From: Acetobacter sp. UBA5411
GTDB taxonomy: Bacteria; Pseudomonadota; Alphaproteobacteria; Acetobacterales; Acetobacteraceae
DNA length: 31,192 nucleotides
Assembly (NCBI RefSeq): GCF_002409645.1
Contig: NZ_DHNR01000024.1
Span: 1 to 31,192, forward strand
Direction: 5' to 3'
The notes under the pieces: model-generated
The model's input: only the letters and a program-made list of their open reading frames with translations
The model's database searches: none
What the model was told of the DNA's origin: nothing
Program-made: the position numbers and the translations under genes
Shown here: in pieces, positions 6,858-14,511 of the stretch
Numbering within the stretch: position 1 is the stretch's first letter
Layout of the letters: every line of letters starts with the position of its first letter

Positions 6858-7739
6858 TCACCCGTCCCCCATAGCCCGCATCAGCTCCCGCAACGCCTTC
6901 TGCACCTTGGGCGCGGCCCACTCACGCAGTAGCCCGCGCGCGCTGGCGTCGTGCTCGATCGCATAAGGACTGTCTCCAATCGGCGGCATTGCCATCACGT
7001 GGTCTTTCTCCCCTGCCGGCACACCCGGAAACGGGTCGATCCGCACAAGCTGGGTGAGCAGGGCGACCGAGATGACACGGCACTGCGGTGTAGTGGTGTT
7101 GAGACACACATAGACCCCGGTGCCCTCGGCCACCGGATCGTAGATCGCCTTCCATGTCAGCGCAGGAACCGGAATGCGGTCCGGCCCGATGGTCCGGTCA
7201 TCATCGGGATCGTAGCCTGGCCCCGTGACCACATAGAGTTCACCGTCACGGTCCGCGAGACCGCGCACAGCACTCTCCACACCGACCCACGCACCGCGAT
7301 TCAGTTCGGCCGTCTGCGGCACGATATTAGAGAGCGTATAAGTCTCTTCCTGCCACGACAGGCCGGCTTCATCGCCACTAGGAACCAAGTGACCTTTGTC
7401 GTAGCCACTGCCGCGGTAGTCATAGAGCTCAGCCCGCATGCTAAGCGGAAGCCGCCCATCGGGATAGAAACTGCCGCGCCGGGGCGTGCTGCCCGCCACT
7501 TCCAAATTCTCCTCGGAGAGATACTCCGCCGCCCAGAGCGGCCCGCGCGTGCGCTCGGACTCCAGCACCGCATAGCTATGGCTGCACAGCATCACCGTGC
7601 CACTGCGCAATGTCTCGTCCACGACCGTGGGCGGCTGACCACCCGGGAATTGCGGAGCACAGGAGACCACTTCGGCATGGGCGACCGAAGACAGCGAAAG
7701 GCTGAGCACAAGCCCCGCGAGAATTGACGTCCGCTTCAT
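6858..7739 (-). CDS. Exported DNA/RNA non-specific endonuclease (EndA/NucA type)
   Basis: A 293-residue protein with a Sec signal peptide (MKRTSILAGL, hydrophobic core, AHA cleavage near residue 22). The beta-beta-alpha metal nuclease core of the Endonuclease_NS family is clear: YDKGHLVPSGD with catalytic H117 (usual motif DRGH), followed by TYTLSNIVPQTAELNRGAW with metal-binding N138 and the NRG motif at 147-149. Four cysteines in the mature part could make disulfides. It should cut nucleic acids in the periplasm or outside, perhaps clearing incoming or host DNA; similar genes ride on conjugative plasmids. It is the last gene of the Toprim-UvrD operon; its start overlaps the preceding stop by four bases (ATGA). 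Confidence 0.9.
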   Translation of the reverse strand: MKRTSILAGLVLSLSLSSVAHAEVVSCAPQFPGGQPPTVVDETLRSGTVMLCSHSYAVLESERTRGPLWAAEYLSEENLEVAGSTPRRGSFYPDGRLPLSMRAELYDYRGSGYDKGHLVPSGDEAGLSWQEETYTLSNIVPQTAELNRGAWVGVESAVRGLADRDGELYVVTGPGYDPDDDRTIGPDRIPVPALTWKAIYDPVAEGTGVYVCLNTTTPQCRVISVALLTQLVRIDPFPGVPAGEKDHVMAMPPIGDSPYAIEHDASARGLLREWAAPKVQKALRELMRAMGDG

Positions 7740-7954
7740 ACCGATGGCCTCTTCGCCGTGGACCCATCCTTCCGTTCGCCCCTCTCCCGATGTTCCGAAC
7801 AGAACCAGTGCATGCCGCCCCGAGGGTGGTCAAACCCGAAAGGCGCGCCCTTGCCGCAGGTCTCGCAGTCATGCGCCCAGCCCGAGCGCGTCCGATGGAC
7901 GGGCTTACCCTGAGCGGCCTGATCGAAAGGGAGTGAGTTACCGTTCTCGCTCAT
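7736..7954 (-). CDS. Small Cys/His protein, probable zinc binder
   Basis: A 72-residue product from the ATG at 7954, one base after the UvrD stop. It carries CETC near residues 32-35 and WFCSEH near residues 52-57, a C-x2-C...C-x2-H arrangement that would fit one zinc. A 'GW.HDCE.CG....F' layout is seen in several small plasmid proteins of unknown role. Its stop overlaps the endonuclease start (ATGA). Both neighbours act on nucleic acids, so a DNA-related role is plausible but unproven. An upstream in-frame ATG at 7984 overlaps the helicase end and is less likely. Confidence 0.65.
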   Translation of the reverse strand: MSENGNSLPFDQAAQGKPVHRTRSGWAHDCETCGKGAPFGFDHPRGGMHWFCSEHRERGERKDGSTAKRPSV

Positions 7955-7955
7955 C

Positions 7956-10019
7956 TCAGAACCCCAATCCCAATCCCAATGCATCTATCTGCGCCCGTGC
8001 GCGCTGCCACGACGGGCTGAGCCCCTGTCCGCTCGCCTCACCCTGCTGCGCTTTACGCAACCAGCCCGCGTGACGATGCTCGAGCGGGATCTCGTCCACG
8101 AACCCGCAACGCTCCGAGCGCATGCCGTGCCGGAACCCCGCCCAGGTGATGGTCGCGCGATACATCGCCCGCGTCAGCGCCACATACGCCAGACGGCGCT
8201 CTTCCTCGTAATTGCGCTCTCCCGTGCCGGGAAACACCGCCTCCTCCCAGCCGGGCAGAAACACATGCCCGAACTCGAGCCCCTTGGCGCGGTGCATGGT
8301 CATCAGCTGCACCCTGTCTCCACCTGTTTCTTTCGGTCCCGAGGTCGCAAGCGCCGCGTGCTCCAGAAGATCCTGTGTACGGACAAACCCTTCACTGAGT
8401 GTGACCAGTTCATTGAGATTGCCCAGTGCGTCCTCGGCCTCGTCGGTGCCCAGATCGCGCAGCATGCTTTTGTAGCTTGTCTTGTCCACGAGAAGCTCGA
8501 TGCGCTCACACAGACGCAGCTCGGGGTCCATGCCGATGAGACGCACGACCCGGCAGAACTCCGTCAGGCTGGCCTTCACCCTGGGCGGCAGCGCGGTATG
8601 TTCCACGGCGGAAAACAGACTCAGACCACGGACGAGAGCCTCCCTTTCAATTTCCCCCATGCCTTTGACGCCGAGGCCGCGTTTGGGGAGGTTGGCCACA
8701 CGGCGGAACGCCTCGTCGGACTGGCGGGACTGAGGGCAGCCGGAGAGAACCAGAAGGGCCAGCGCGTCCTTGACCACGGCCCGATGATAGAAGCCCACGT
8801 CACCGATGATCTCATAGGGTATGCGGGCATGTAGCAAGGCTTCTTCCAGTGCCCGAGAGAGTCTGTTCTGGCGGTAAATGATCGCCATATCGCGCCAGGC
8901 CACGCCATCGGCCGCCCGGCATCCCATCTCGGCGGCGATCCCATGCGCTTCCGCCTCACCGGATCCGTAGTCCACCACCTCGATCAGCTCGCCGGCATCG
9001 CGCTTCGTGTAGAGCGTCTTGGGGATGCGGCCCTCGTCAAAGGCGATCACCGCGTTGGCGGCGGCAAGAATACGCCCGGTGGAGCGGAAATTCTCTTCCA
9101 GTTTGACCAGTGTTGCGCCGGGAAAGGTCTTCTGGAAATTGCGAATGAAAGAAATCTTCGCGCCACGCCAAGAATAAATGCTCTGCGAATCATCACCGAC
9201 ACAGAAGAGTTCGCCGGAATGCTCCGACATCAGTTTCAGCCAGAGCATCTGGCCGTGATTGACGTCCTGAAATTCATCGGCGAGCACGGCCGTAAACCGC
9301 TCGGACCAGCGCCGACGGTAGCTCCTGTCATTGAGCAGCGCCAGCGTCGGCCACATCAGGAGATCGCCGAAGTCCGCCGCATTCTGCTCGCGCAGGGTCG
9401 CCTGATACAGACCGTAGAGCCTGACGGCGAAGTTCCAGCCTTCTTCGTCCGCCCATTTATGCGCAGCCCGTCGCCGCGCCAGCAGGGCCGCCACCCATGA
9501 CCACGCCTCCTCGGGGCGCACAAGTTCGTCCTTCATGTGCCCGATCCGCTCGGCCATTTTCTTGATCTGGCGGGCGTCACAGCGTTTGCCGTCCTCGGGC
9601 ACCGGCACTTCATGTTCCGGCAGCCCTTTCATGATCCTGCGGATGATGGCCAGACTGTCGTCGGCGTCACGGATGTCGAAGCCCGATCGCAGATGGGCAA
9701 CCTCGGGCTCGGCGCGCAGCTGACGGGCACCCAGACCGTGGAACGTGCCCAGCCAGGTCGGCGCCTGCCCCTCACCCAGGACGCCGGTGATCCGCTCACG
9801 CATCTCGGCGGCCGCCTTGTTGGTGAAGGTCACGCACAGGATCCGCGCCGGCAGCATACCGCGCGCCCGGATACGGGTGGCGACACCTGCGGTCAAAGTC
9901 TTGGTCTTGCCCGTTCCAGCACCAGCAAGGACCAGAACCCGTCCCTCGGCGAGCGCGGCTTCGCGCTGGGACGGTGTGAGAGGCTCAAGGATCGCGGCCA
10001 GCCCCGCCAGCGCGCTCAC
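7956..10019 (-). CDS. UvrD/Rep-type superfamily 1 DNA helicase
   Basis: A 687-residue helicase starting at a GTG (10019) that overlaps the stop of the preceding gene (GTGA) and has GGAG eight bases upstream; an ATG 40 codons earlier lies inside that gene and is rejected. Motifs in order: Q-motif LTPSQREA, Walker A AGAGTGKTKTL (about 32-42), TFTNKAAAEMRERI, Walker B LADEFQDVNH (about 244), GDDSQSIYSWRGA, LEENFRS, VQLMTMHRAKGLEF and RRLAYVALTRA. It is an ATP-driven 3'-5' helicase. It lacks the long C-terminal tail of host UvrD and ends GLGLGF, encoded by a CCAATC-type hexamer repeat. With Toprim and SSB nearby it may support plasmid replication, repair or transfer. Confidence 0.93.
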   Translation of the reverse strand: MSALAGLAAILEPLTPSQREAALAEGRVLVLAGAGTGKTKTLTAGVATRIRARGMLPARILCVTFTNKAAAEMRERITGVLGEGQAPTWLGTFHGLGARQLRAEPEVAHLRSGFDIRDADDSLAIIRRIMKGLPEHEVPVPEDGKRCDARQIKKMAERIGHMKDELVRPEEAWSWVAALLARRRAAHKWADEEGWNFAVRLYGLYQATLREQNAADFGDLLMWPTLALLNDRSYRRRWSERFTAVLADEFQDVNHGQMLWLKLMSEHSGELFCVGDDSQSIYSWRGAKISFIRNFQKTFPGATLVKLEENFRSTGRILAAANAVIAFDEGRIPKTLYTKRDAGELIEVVDYGSGEAEAHGIAAEMGCRAADGVAWRDMAIIYRQNRLSRALEEALLHARIPYEIIGDVGFYHRAVVKDALALLVLSGCPQSRQSDEAFRRVANLPKRGLGVKGMGEIEREALVRGLSLFSAVEHTALPPRVKASLTEFCRVVRLIGMDPELRLCERIELLVDKTSYKSMLRDLGTDEAEDALGNLNELVTLSEGFVRTQDLLEHAALATSGPKETGGDRVQLMTMHRAKGLEFGHVFLPGWEEAVFPGTGERNYEEERRLAYVALTRAMYRATITWAGFRHGMRSERCGFVDEIPLEHRHAGWLRKAQQGEASGQGLSPSWQRARAQIDALGLGLGF

Positions 10020-10696
10020 CGTATCCGCTCCGCGTTGAGGATCAACTCGTGCGCCGGGTCCACCCGGACCACGTGCCCGTTCTCCACCAGCACGATCATC
10101 GGGCGAAACGTCGAGAAGCCGACCAGCTCGTCGATCCATGTGCCGTCGAGCACAAGGGCCGCCGCCTGGTAATCGTCCTCACCAATCCACACAAGCTGCC
10201 GGGGGACATGAAATTCGTCTTCGGCCGCCCTGCCCTGCTCGTAAACGCGCTGGACATGGGCTGCCCACACCTGTCTCGCCTCAGCGCTGGCACCGAACAT
10301 CATGCTGAGCCGGGATGCGATGAACAGGTTCTGGACCGTATTGTCGCCGCACGGCACAACGCCGGCCGAAGGAAATACCTGACCGATTACCTCTGGCCGA
10401 TACTCGATTTCGAGATTCTGCGCCTTCCAGCCGTCAATCACGCCAATCAGCCCATCTTCCGTGAATATGCGGAACACTCCCTCGGTGTCCCACCCCGTTC
10501 GCCCGGTATGTGTTCCTCCAATGATGAGACCCCGAACATCGGTCAGACCGTCGGTGCAGGACAGATAGTGACGCGGGTGCCCGGCAAGGCCGGTCTTCGT
10601 CCACAGGGCGCGTCCTCTTTCATGTCGGAACCACGCATCAAGGGTCGCGGCCTCCCATGGGAGCTGGCGGGTCAGACAGTCGTACGTCGGGCTCAT
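10016..10696 (-). CDS. Unknown protein in the Toprim-UvrD operon
   Basis: A 226-residue product starting at 10696 with an ATGA overlap on the Toprim gene stop and ending with a GTGA overlap on the helicase start. The overlaps tie its translation to both. The N-terminal third has HERGRALWTKTGLAGHPRHYL and GLIIGGTHTGRTGWDTEGVF; the middle has CGDNTVQNLFIASRLSMMFG. No Walker motif, no zinc motif, no membrane span. The protein is close to neutral and looks globular. I do not know the family. The position suggests a partner of the primase-like Toprim protein or the helicase. Confidence 0.75.
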   Translation of the reverse strand: MSPTYDCLTRQLPWEAATLDAWFRHERGRALWTKTGLAGHPRHYLSCTDGLTDVRGLIIGGTHTGRTGWDTEGVFRIFTEDGLIGVIDGWKAQNLEIEYRPEVIGQVFPSAGVVPCGDNTVQNLFIASRLSMMFGASAEARQVWAAHVQRVYEQGRAAEDEFHVPRQLVWIGEDDYQAAALVLDGTWIDELVGFSTFRPMIVLVENGHVVRVDPAHELILNAERIR

Positions 10697-11691
10697 GCTG
10701 CATTTTCCTTATGGTTGGCACGTTTGTCCTGAAGGACACGGTTCCAGTCGTTGAGGTTGGCATCGGGGGAGAGGCGCATGGCCAACAGTCCCAGCTCCTC
10801 AGCCATTGCGATGTAGTTCTGGGCGTAACGGTCGCCCTGCTCGTCGGCGTCCACGGCGGCGATCACGCGCCCCTGCGCCTGCGGGAGTGCGGCCATCAGC
10901 GCCTTGAGTTCCGCCCAGGCGTCCGGTCCGAGGCCGCCTGCGGTGGAGACGTAGAGCGTGCCCTGCCGGAAAACGGCATGGTCGAGCGCGGCAAACGACA
11001 GGGCGTCGATCGCGCTCTCACAGATGACCAGACGACGCATAGGGCGCGTGCCTTCGTCTGCCCGGAAACGGAACAGCCGCTTGCCACCACCACCCGAGGA
11101 GAAACCTCGGTATTCCGGGCCGCGCATCTCCATCCCGGTGAGCGCTCCGTTGTTGTCGTGATGGGCAAACCACGCAGTGCCTTTCATGCCCTCGCGCAGG
11201 ACGCCCTGCCGGGCCACGTGCGCCAGGAGAGCTTCGGGCAGGGCACGGGTAAGCGTGAGGTAAGTCCAGGCGGCCGATCCGCGCGCAAGCACCGGGTGAC
11301 GGTTCCACATCACCGAGGGATCGCGGCGCGGACGCTCCTCGCGGGGCGCGGGCTCGCAGGTCGCCCCGGTTGGAGCGACCCCGAGCAGGCCACGCAGCAC
11401 CTGCCTCACCTTGCCGAGCGACATCCCCGGGTTCAGGAACTTTACGAGGTCGATCACCGACCCCTTTCCGTCCCTGTCCGTAGAGGTGTGGTGTGGCGAC
11501 CACCAGCCGCGACCGCCATGGTTGACGACAATACTTTCGCCTTTACCACGACGATACTTCTGGTTGTTCTTACTGCTTTCCGTCTTATCGAGCCTGTAGC
11601 CGGCCTGTTCGAGAACGACCGCACAGCGGATTTCTTCACGAAACCGCACGAGTTCCTCGCGGGCCTGCTCATCGGTCTGACGCTGGATCAT
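10693..11691 (-). CDS. DUF3991/Toprim-domain protein, primase-like
   Basis: A 332-residue protein with a DUF3991-like N-half and a Toprim C-half. The N-half holds a conserved YRRGKGESIVVNHGG-W stretch (about 46-64) and a KGSVIDLVKFLNP helix. The Toprim core is plain: LVICESAIDALS with catalytic E225 and AVDADEQGDRYA with the DxD motif at 281-283. Such proteins are common on conjugative plasmids and are thought to act as primases or strand-processing enzymes after transfer; a Zn-finger CHC2 domain is not obvious here. GGAG seven bases before the ATG supports the start. It is the first gene of the operon Toprim-226aa-UvrD-72aa-endonuclease and follows the long non-coding gap. Confidence 0.88.
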   Translation of the reverse strand: MIQRQTDEQAREELVRFREEIRCAVVLEQAGYRLDKTESSKNNQKYRRGKGESIVVNHGGRGWWSPHHTSTDRDGKGSVIDLVKFLNPGMSLGKVRQVLRGLLGVAPTGATCEPAPREERPRRDPSVMWNRHPVLARGSAAWTYLTLTRALPEALLAHVARQGVLREGMKGTAWFAHHDNNGALTGMEMRGPEYRGFSSGGGGKRLFRFRADEGTRPMRRLVICESAIDALSFAALDHAVFRQGTLYVSTAGGLGPDAWAELKALMAALPQAQGRVIAAVDADEQGDRYAQNYIAMAEELGLLAMRLSPDANLNDWNRVLQDKRANHKENAA

Positions 11692-11946
11692 CGGAGATCT
11701 CCGCTGCTGATATATCCTGAATACAAGAAAAGGTTAGTACAGAACGTGCGCCAATCCAAGTAAATAAAGGACAAAATAAACGCCTTTATTTGCAGGAAAA
11801 GACACCTCACTGTATTGACGGAACGACCACAGAATATTGTTTTTCTTGTTCGTCCTGCGGGGGTTCGGGGGCAGCGCAGCCCCCGATGTTGCCGCTGAAA
11901 GGGGTCGGGGTCTGACGTTTTTCTCGTCCCGTCCTGCCAACGCCAC

Positions 11947-12110
11947 GACGTCCGCGAGCCCGAGGTGTCAAGACCGGTGGAATGCAGACAAGCGAGGTGG
12001 GGATGCGGGCAGCGCGGGGCGTAGCCCTGCGATGAACGCAGCCACGCCTTGTCGCCGCGTGCGTTCCTGAGCCCGAAGGGTTGTCTTGAGACCTCGGGCT
12101 CGTGGATGTC
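11947..12110. repeat. Long imperfect inverted repeat (28-bp arms)
   Basis: Bases 11947-11974 pair with 12083-12110 with three mismatches by my reading; the inner 19 bases (cgagcccgaggtgtcaaga against tcttgagacctcgggctcg) differ at one. The 108-base inside contains further pairing (gacaag with cttgtc, gcggggc with gccctgc), so the whole could fold as a branched structure. Confidence 0.75.
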
Positions 12111-12151
12111 ATCCTGGACGCATGACGGCGAGGTCAGACCCCGGCCCCGTG

Positions 12152-12173
12152 CCACCCCCGCCTGCGGGGGTGG
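12152..12173. repeat. Perfect 10-bp GC hairpin
   Basis: ccacccccgc (12152-12161) and gcgggggtgg (12164-12173) with a two-base loop. No T-run in either direction. It lies 129 bases past the Fic stop and may stabilise that transcript's 3' end or stall polymerase. Confidence 0.6.
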
Positions 12174-12301
12174 TTGAAGCGGCAACCGGACAGAACACAC
12201 CATGACAGACCTCTCCCACAGGAAACGAGGTCACATCATGAGGGCGTGCCGTGCGACTGAACGTGCAATCGCGACTGTGAGTGCTATTTTTTCCGGCCGT
12301 C

Positions 12302-13261
12302 CTAGAAACCGGGTCCGGGCGAGCGGCTCGAAGGTGTCGGCGCGGACGGTTTGGGGTCTTCCCGGTCCCCAGGTGACGGCGCTTTTTCAGGCGACGCGCC
12401 AGAAGACGCCTGCGAGGCGTCCGCGGCGGGCTTGCGAAAGAAAGAGTCCACAATGCGTCCGAACACGCTCTGACCGCTCTGTGGCGCAGGTTCGGGGCGC
12501 GGTGTCGGCTCCAGCCGCGTGAGACCTGCGGAGATGATCGCCCCGAGATCGCGCTTTCCCTGAAGCTCGCGCAACTGCTTGAGCGTCTGGAACGCCATAT
12601 AGCCCATGCCCTCGTCCTCGAGCGCACGGGCCTCGGTCATACCGGGAAAGGCGCGCTCGATCACGACCACGTCGCGAGCGACATAAAGCTCGTTCCGACT
12701 TTCCTGCGTCACTCCTGTGCGCGTCCAGTCCAGATCGAAGCCCGCTTTACGCGCTACAGACCGCACGAAACTGCGCAGCGTCCGGCTGTTGCCTTCTTCA
12801 AAAACATGGGCATGATCGAGATCCGCGTAGAGGTCGGCCAGCCGGTTTCCGGCCTCGCGGATGTCGAGACCCGCAAGTTCCTTGATTCCACCAAGCTGGT
12901 GAAAGGTCTCAAGGGCCTCGGCCGCCTTCTGACCGACGTGCTGCGTCGCATACATCACATCGTACTGGATGTCCGTGCCCTCAAGCGTGCGGAGTTTCAT
13001 CCATATCCGGCTGTCCCCCCGCACCTGCCCCGGACTGACCTTCTGCACAGCGCCCGGATAATGGTCGAAATCCTGAAAGATGTAGGCGTGCGTGCTCTTG
13101 AGATGATCGAGATCGAACGATCCTGTGAGGGGTTTACGTTCGAGTTCGGTGATCCGGACCCTCGAGAGGAGACCGTCAAGAGACAGACGAGATCCGCTCT
13201 GCGGCGAGGCGGGCGTATTCGGCGCGGCAGAGTTTGAAGATTTCTTCCCGGTATTCGTCAT
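12302..13261 (-). CDS. Fic-domain toxin (VbhT-like, AMP-transferase)
   Basis: A 319-residue protein. The Fic core shows SGSFDLDHLK-like start (TGSFDLDHLKSTHAYIFQDF, about 46-65) and the active-site loop HVFEEGNSRTLR at 152-163, then AGFDLDW. The usual motif is HPFxEGNGRTxR; here P is V and the second G is S, but the catalytic His152, Glu156, Asn158, Arg160 and Arg163 remain. Fic enzymes attach AMP to target Tyr or Thr residues; VbhT-type toxins hit gyrase and topoisomerase IV. The C-terminal 90 residues are a low-complexity Pro/Ser tail. It overlaps the VbhA-like antitoxin gene by 86 bases, so the true start might be further in. Identification is firm for the fold, less so for activity. Confidence 0.85.
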   Translation of the reverse strand: MTNTGKKSSNSAAPNTPASPQSGSRLSLDGLLSRVRITELERKPLTGSFDLDHLKSTHAYIFQDFDHYPGAVQKVSPGQVRGDSRIWMKLRTLEGTDIQYDVMYATQHVGQKAAEALETFHQLGGIKELAGLDIREAGNRLADLYADLDHAHVFEEGNSRTLRSFVRSVARKAGFDLDWTRTGVTQESRNELYVARDVVVIERAFPGMTEARALEDEGMGYMAFQTLKQLRELQGKRDLGAIISAGLTRLEPTPRPEPAPQSGQSVFGRIVDSFFRKPAADASQASSGASPEKAPSPGDREDPKPSAPTPSSRSPGPGF

Positions 13262-13412
13262 CGTTCAGCTCGCCTTCGATGAAGCGGCGGTCGATGGCAC
13301 GCACCTCATCCGTGATTGTGAAACCTTCGAGTTCGACACTTCCCGTCGCCTGCCGGATTGCCTCGGCGCGGCGTGCCCGTTCAACGTCGGAGATGGCAGC
13401 AGGTCTGGTCAT
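13176..13412 (-). CDS. VbhA-like antitoxin of the Fic toxin
   Basis: From the ATG at 13412 (GAGGTG five bases upstream) the product has 78 residues and matches the VbhA antitoxin layout: an N-terminal helix ERARRAEAIRQATGSVELEG, then FIEGELNDDEY. It contains S25-V-E-L-E29-G30, the (S/T)xxxE(G/N) inhibition motif whose glutamate reaches into the Fic active site and blocks ATP binding. An earlier ATG at 13496, which overlaps the upstream stop (ATGA), would add 28 residues that look atypical. It precedes and overlaps the Fic gene on the same strand, the normal antitoxin-first order. Confidence 0.82.
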   Translation of the reverse strand: MTRPAAISDVERARRAEAIRQATGSVELEGFTITDEVRAIDRRFIEGELNDDEYREEIFKLCRAEYARLAAERISSVS

Positions 13413-13492
13413 GACGGCACCTCGATTGATGAGATGTGCGATTATACCAGAGAGTTTCTGTCCTGTCCTGCGTGAGCCCAGAAGAAGAGCAC

Positions 13493-13759
13493 TCATGTCC
13501 GCATACTCCGGCGCGGCGTACGCTCAACGAGAACCTCACGCCCTGCCAGCTCGCGCAGACTGCTTTCAAGCAGTTTGGCCGAACGGCGACGGCGCACCTC
13601 GTGGGCCGTGCGGCGCAGCCGGGCGCGCGCACGATCGGAGATCTCGGGAAGCACGAGGTTGCCTTCGATATGCAGGGCTTCGTCTTCCAGACGACGGGCC
13701 AGGGCGCGGGCCTGCAGGCGCGCGACCGGGGCACCCGAAAAGGATGAGGATAACATCAT
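13493..13759 (-). CDS. Small basic protein, unknown
   Basis: An 88-residue product rich in arginine (for example ARLRRTAHEVRRRRSAKLLESS), starting at 13759 with GGAG eight bases upstream; the second ATG is the next codon. It lies between ssb and the antitoxin in the same operon, and its stop overlaps an ATG of the antitoxin frame. The regular spacing of Leu and Arg suggests a helical, possibly DNA-binding protein. No family recognised. Confidence 0.6.
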   Translation of the reverse strand: MMLSSSFSGAPVARLQARALARRLEDEALHIEGNLVLPEISDRARARLRRTAHEVRRRRSAKLLESSLRELAGREVLVERTPRRSMRT

Positions 13760-13821
13760 GATCTTTACTCCAGTCAGGATTGGGAGGAGCGTGCGCGGGG
13801 CGCGGTCCCCTCTTTTACGTG

Positions 13822-14169
13822 TCAGAGAACGAGCAGGTCACAGTTCTCAGGTTCGATCGTCACATCCGTGACGACACCGCGCGTCAGGCCATTCGCAACG
13901 ATTGCCCGCGCCCGCGCGCGTCCCTCGAGATAGACGCGCGTACCCACTCTGCAGCGGTTCTCGATGGCGCGGAGCGCGTGAGGTTTGGTGCAGACCACGT
14001 AATGCCAGCCAAGCGCGTCAGCGCCCGGCGCAGGCTCACGATCTGTCCCGTTCCACGTTGTGCAGAGCCAGAAGCGCGCAGCGGTATTCTCTCCGCTCGC
14101 CCCTGTCTCAAACTCGGGAGAGCACGTGATATGCCCCACGAGGATGATCCGGTTTACGACGTCCGACAT
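13822..14169 (-). CDS. ssb: Single-stranded DNA-binding protein, short form
   Basis: A 115-residue OB-fold protein: VVNRIILVGHITCSPEFETG (first strands), AARFWLCTTWNGTD, the HYVVCTKPHALRAIENRCRVGTRVYLEGRARAR core. The start at 14169 has GGGAG six bases upstream. It is shorter than host SSB and lacks the acidic, Phe-ending C-terminal tail that recruits repair proteins, ending ENCDLLVL instead. It should coat single-stranded plasmid DNA during transfer or replication. It is the first gene of the ssb-basic protein-VbhA-Fic block and is preceded by the largest hairpin of the window (14208-14392). Confidence 0.9.
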   Translation of the reverse strand: MSDVVNRIILVGHITCSPEFETGASGENTAARFWLCTTWNGTDREPAPGADALGWHYVVCTKPHALRAIENRCRVGTRVYLEGRARARAIVANGLTRGVVTDVTIEPENCDLLVL

Positions 14170-14207
14170 GGCCGTCTCCCTGTGTTTCTTCCAACAGGGT
14201 GAGGCCC

Positions 14208-14392
14208 GATGCCGCACCGTCTGCCGGTAGCGGTCAGACGGACAGGGCCATCAGGCGTCAGGCGCACTCCCTCGGTCCGGCATGGTGCGGAAGCCGCGTG
14301 CGGGTTCACGGTGCCGGAGCGACCGCAGGCTCGGGGATTGCGCCTGACGACGGCCCTGTCAGACCGCGACGACCGGCAGGCGGTTCGGCATC
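14208..14392 (-). repeat. Very long imperfect hairpin upstream of ssb
   Basis: Outer arms 14208-14228 and 14372-14392 pair at 19 of 21 positions. Further in, cagggcc pairs with ggccctg and gtcaggcgca (14257-14266) pairs perfectly with tgcgcctgac (14339-14348). A third stem (about cggtccggca with tgccgg...accg) closes the middle. Read along ssb, a purine tract (complement of 14397-14449) precedes it. It is the best-formed member of the structured spacers. Confidence 0.8.
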
Positions 14393-14456
14393 GCGTCTTT
14401 TCTGCGCTCTGCTCTTCGCTTTTCGGCTTTTCTTCTTCTTTTCCCTGTGTATCCGC

Positions 14457-14485
14457 TTGTACAGATCAGGGATTTCTCCTAGAAT
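14457..14485 (+). promoter_or_regulatory. Probable sigma-70 promoter of the plus-strand gene
   Basis: ttgtac (14457-14462) and tagaat (14480-14485) are spaced by exactly 17 bases and lie 27 bases before the ATG at 14512. The -10 matches five of six consensus bases; the -35 only three. It is the clearest promoter-like pair I see in the window. Confidence 0.5.
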
Positions 14486-14511
14486 CACCGGGTATTTCAG
14501 GAGAAACGGAC

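Larger units (their letters stand above)
11692..12301. other. 610-base non-coding gap with long inverted repeats
   Basis: Largest gene-free stretch. It holds an A/T-rich promoter-proximal part (11692-11850) before the Toprim gene, with a 7-base dyad aaataaa/tttattt at 11774-11791, then a GC-rich part with a hairpin at 11866-11885 (cgggggc/gcccccg), a 28-base imperfect inverted repeat (11947-11974 with 12083-12110) enclosing further hairpins, and a perfect 10-base hairpin at 12152-12173. A minus-strand frame of 171 codons runs through it (12203-11688) but its product looks non-protein-like. The region could hold the operon promoter, an origin-like site or a structured RNA. It contains one copy of the AGCCAC core shared with other spacers (12040-12045). 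Confidence 0.6.

Noticed and set aside
7964..7981. Hexamer repeat ccaatc at the end of the UvrD gene
   Set aside because: Only about three units; it merely encodes the terminal GLGLGF and gives no sign of function.
51..12116. catcctg-type words at 51-57 and 12110-12116 resembling the nic site of IncP/IncI transfer origins
   Set aside because: A seven-base match is expected by chance, and no relaxase gene is in the window. Only suggestive for the second, which lies near inverted repeats.
11688..12203. 171-codon minus-strand frame across the 610-base gap, with a fair ribosome binding site and an ATGA overlap with the Toprim gene
   Set aside because: The product looks like translated hairpins (Arg/Pro/Ser-rich, no domain) and runs across long inverted repeats. 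A homologue search would decide.
12202..12522. 106-codon plus-strand frame opposite the end of the Fic gene
   Set aside because: Arg-rich shadow without domain, antisense to the Fic tail.
13770..13815. Short GC-rich, purine-flanked stretch between ssb and the basic-protein gene, resembling a mini spacer element
   Set aside because: Too short, with no convincing nested stems; treated as a normal gap.
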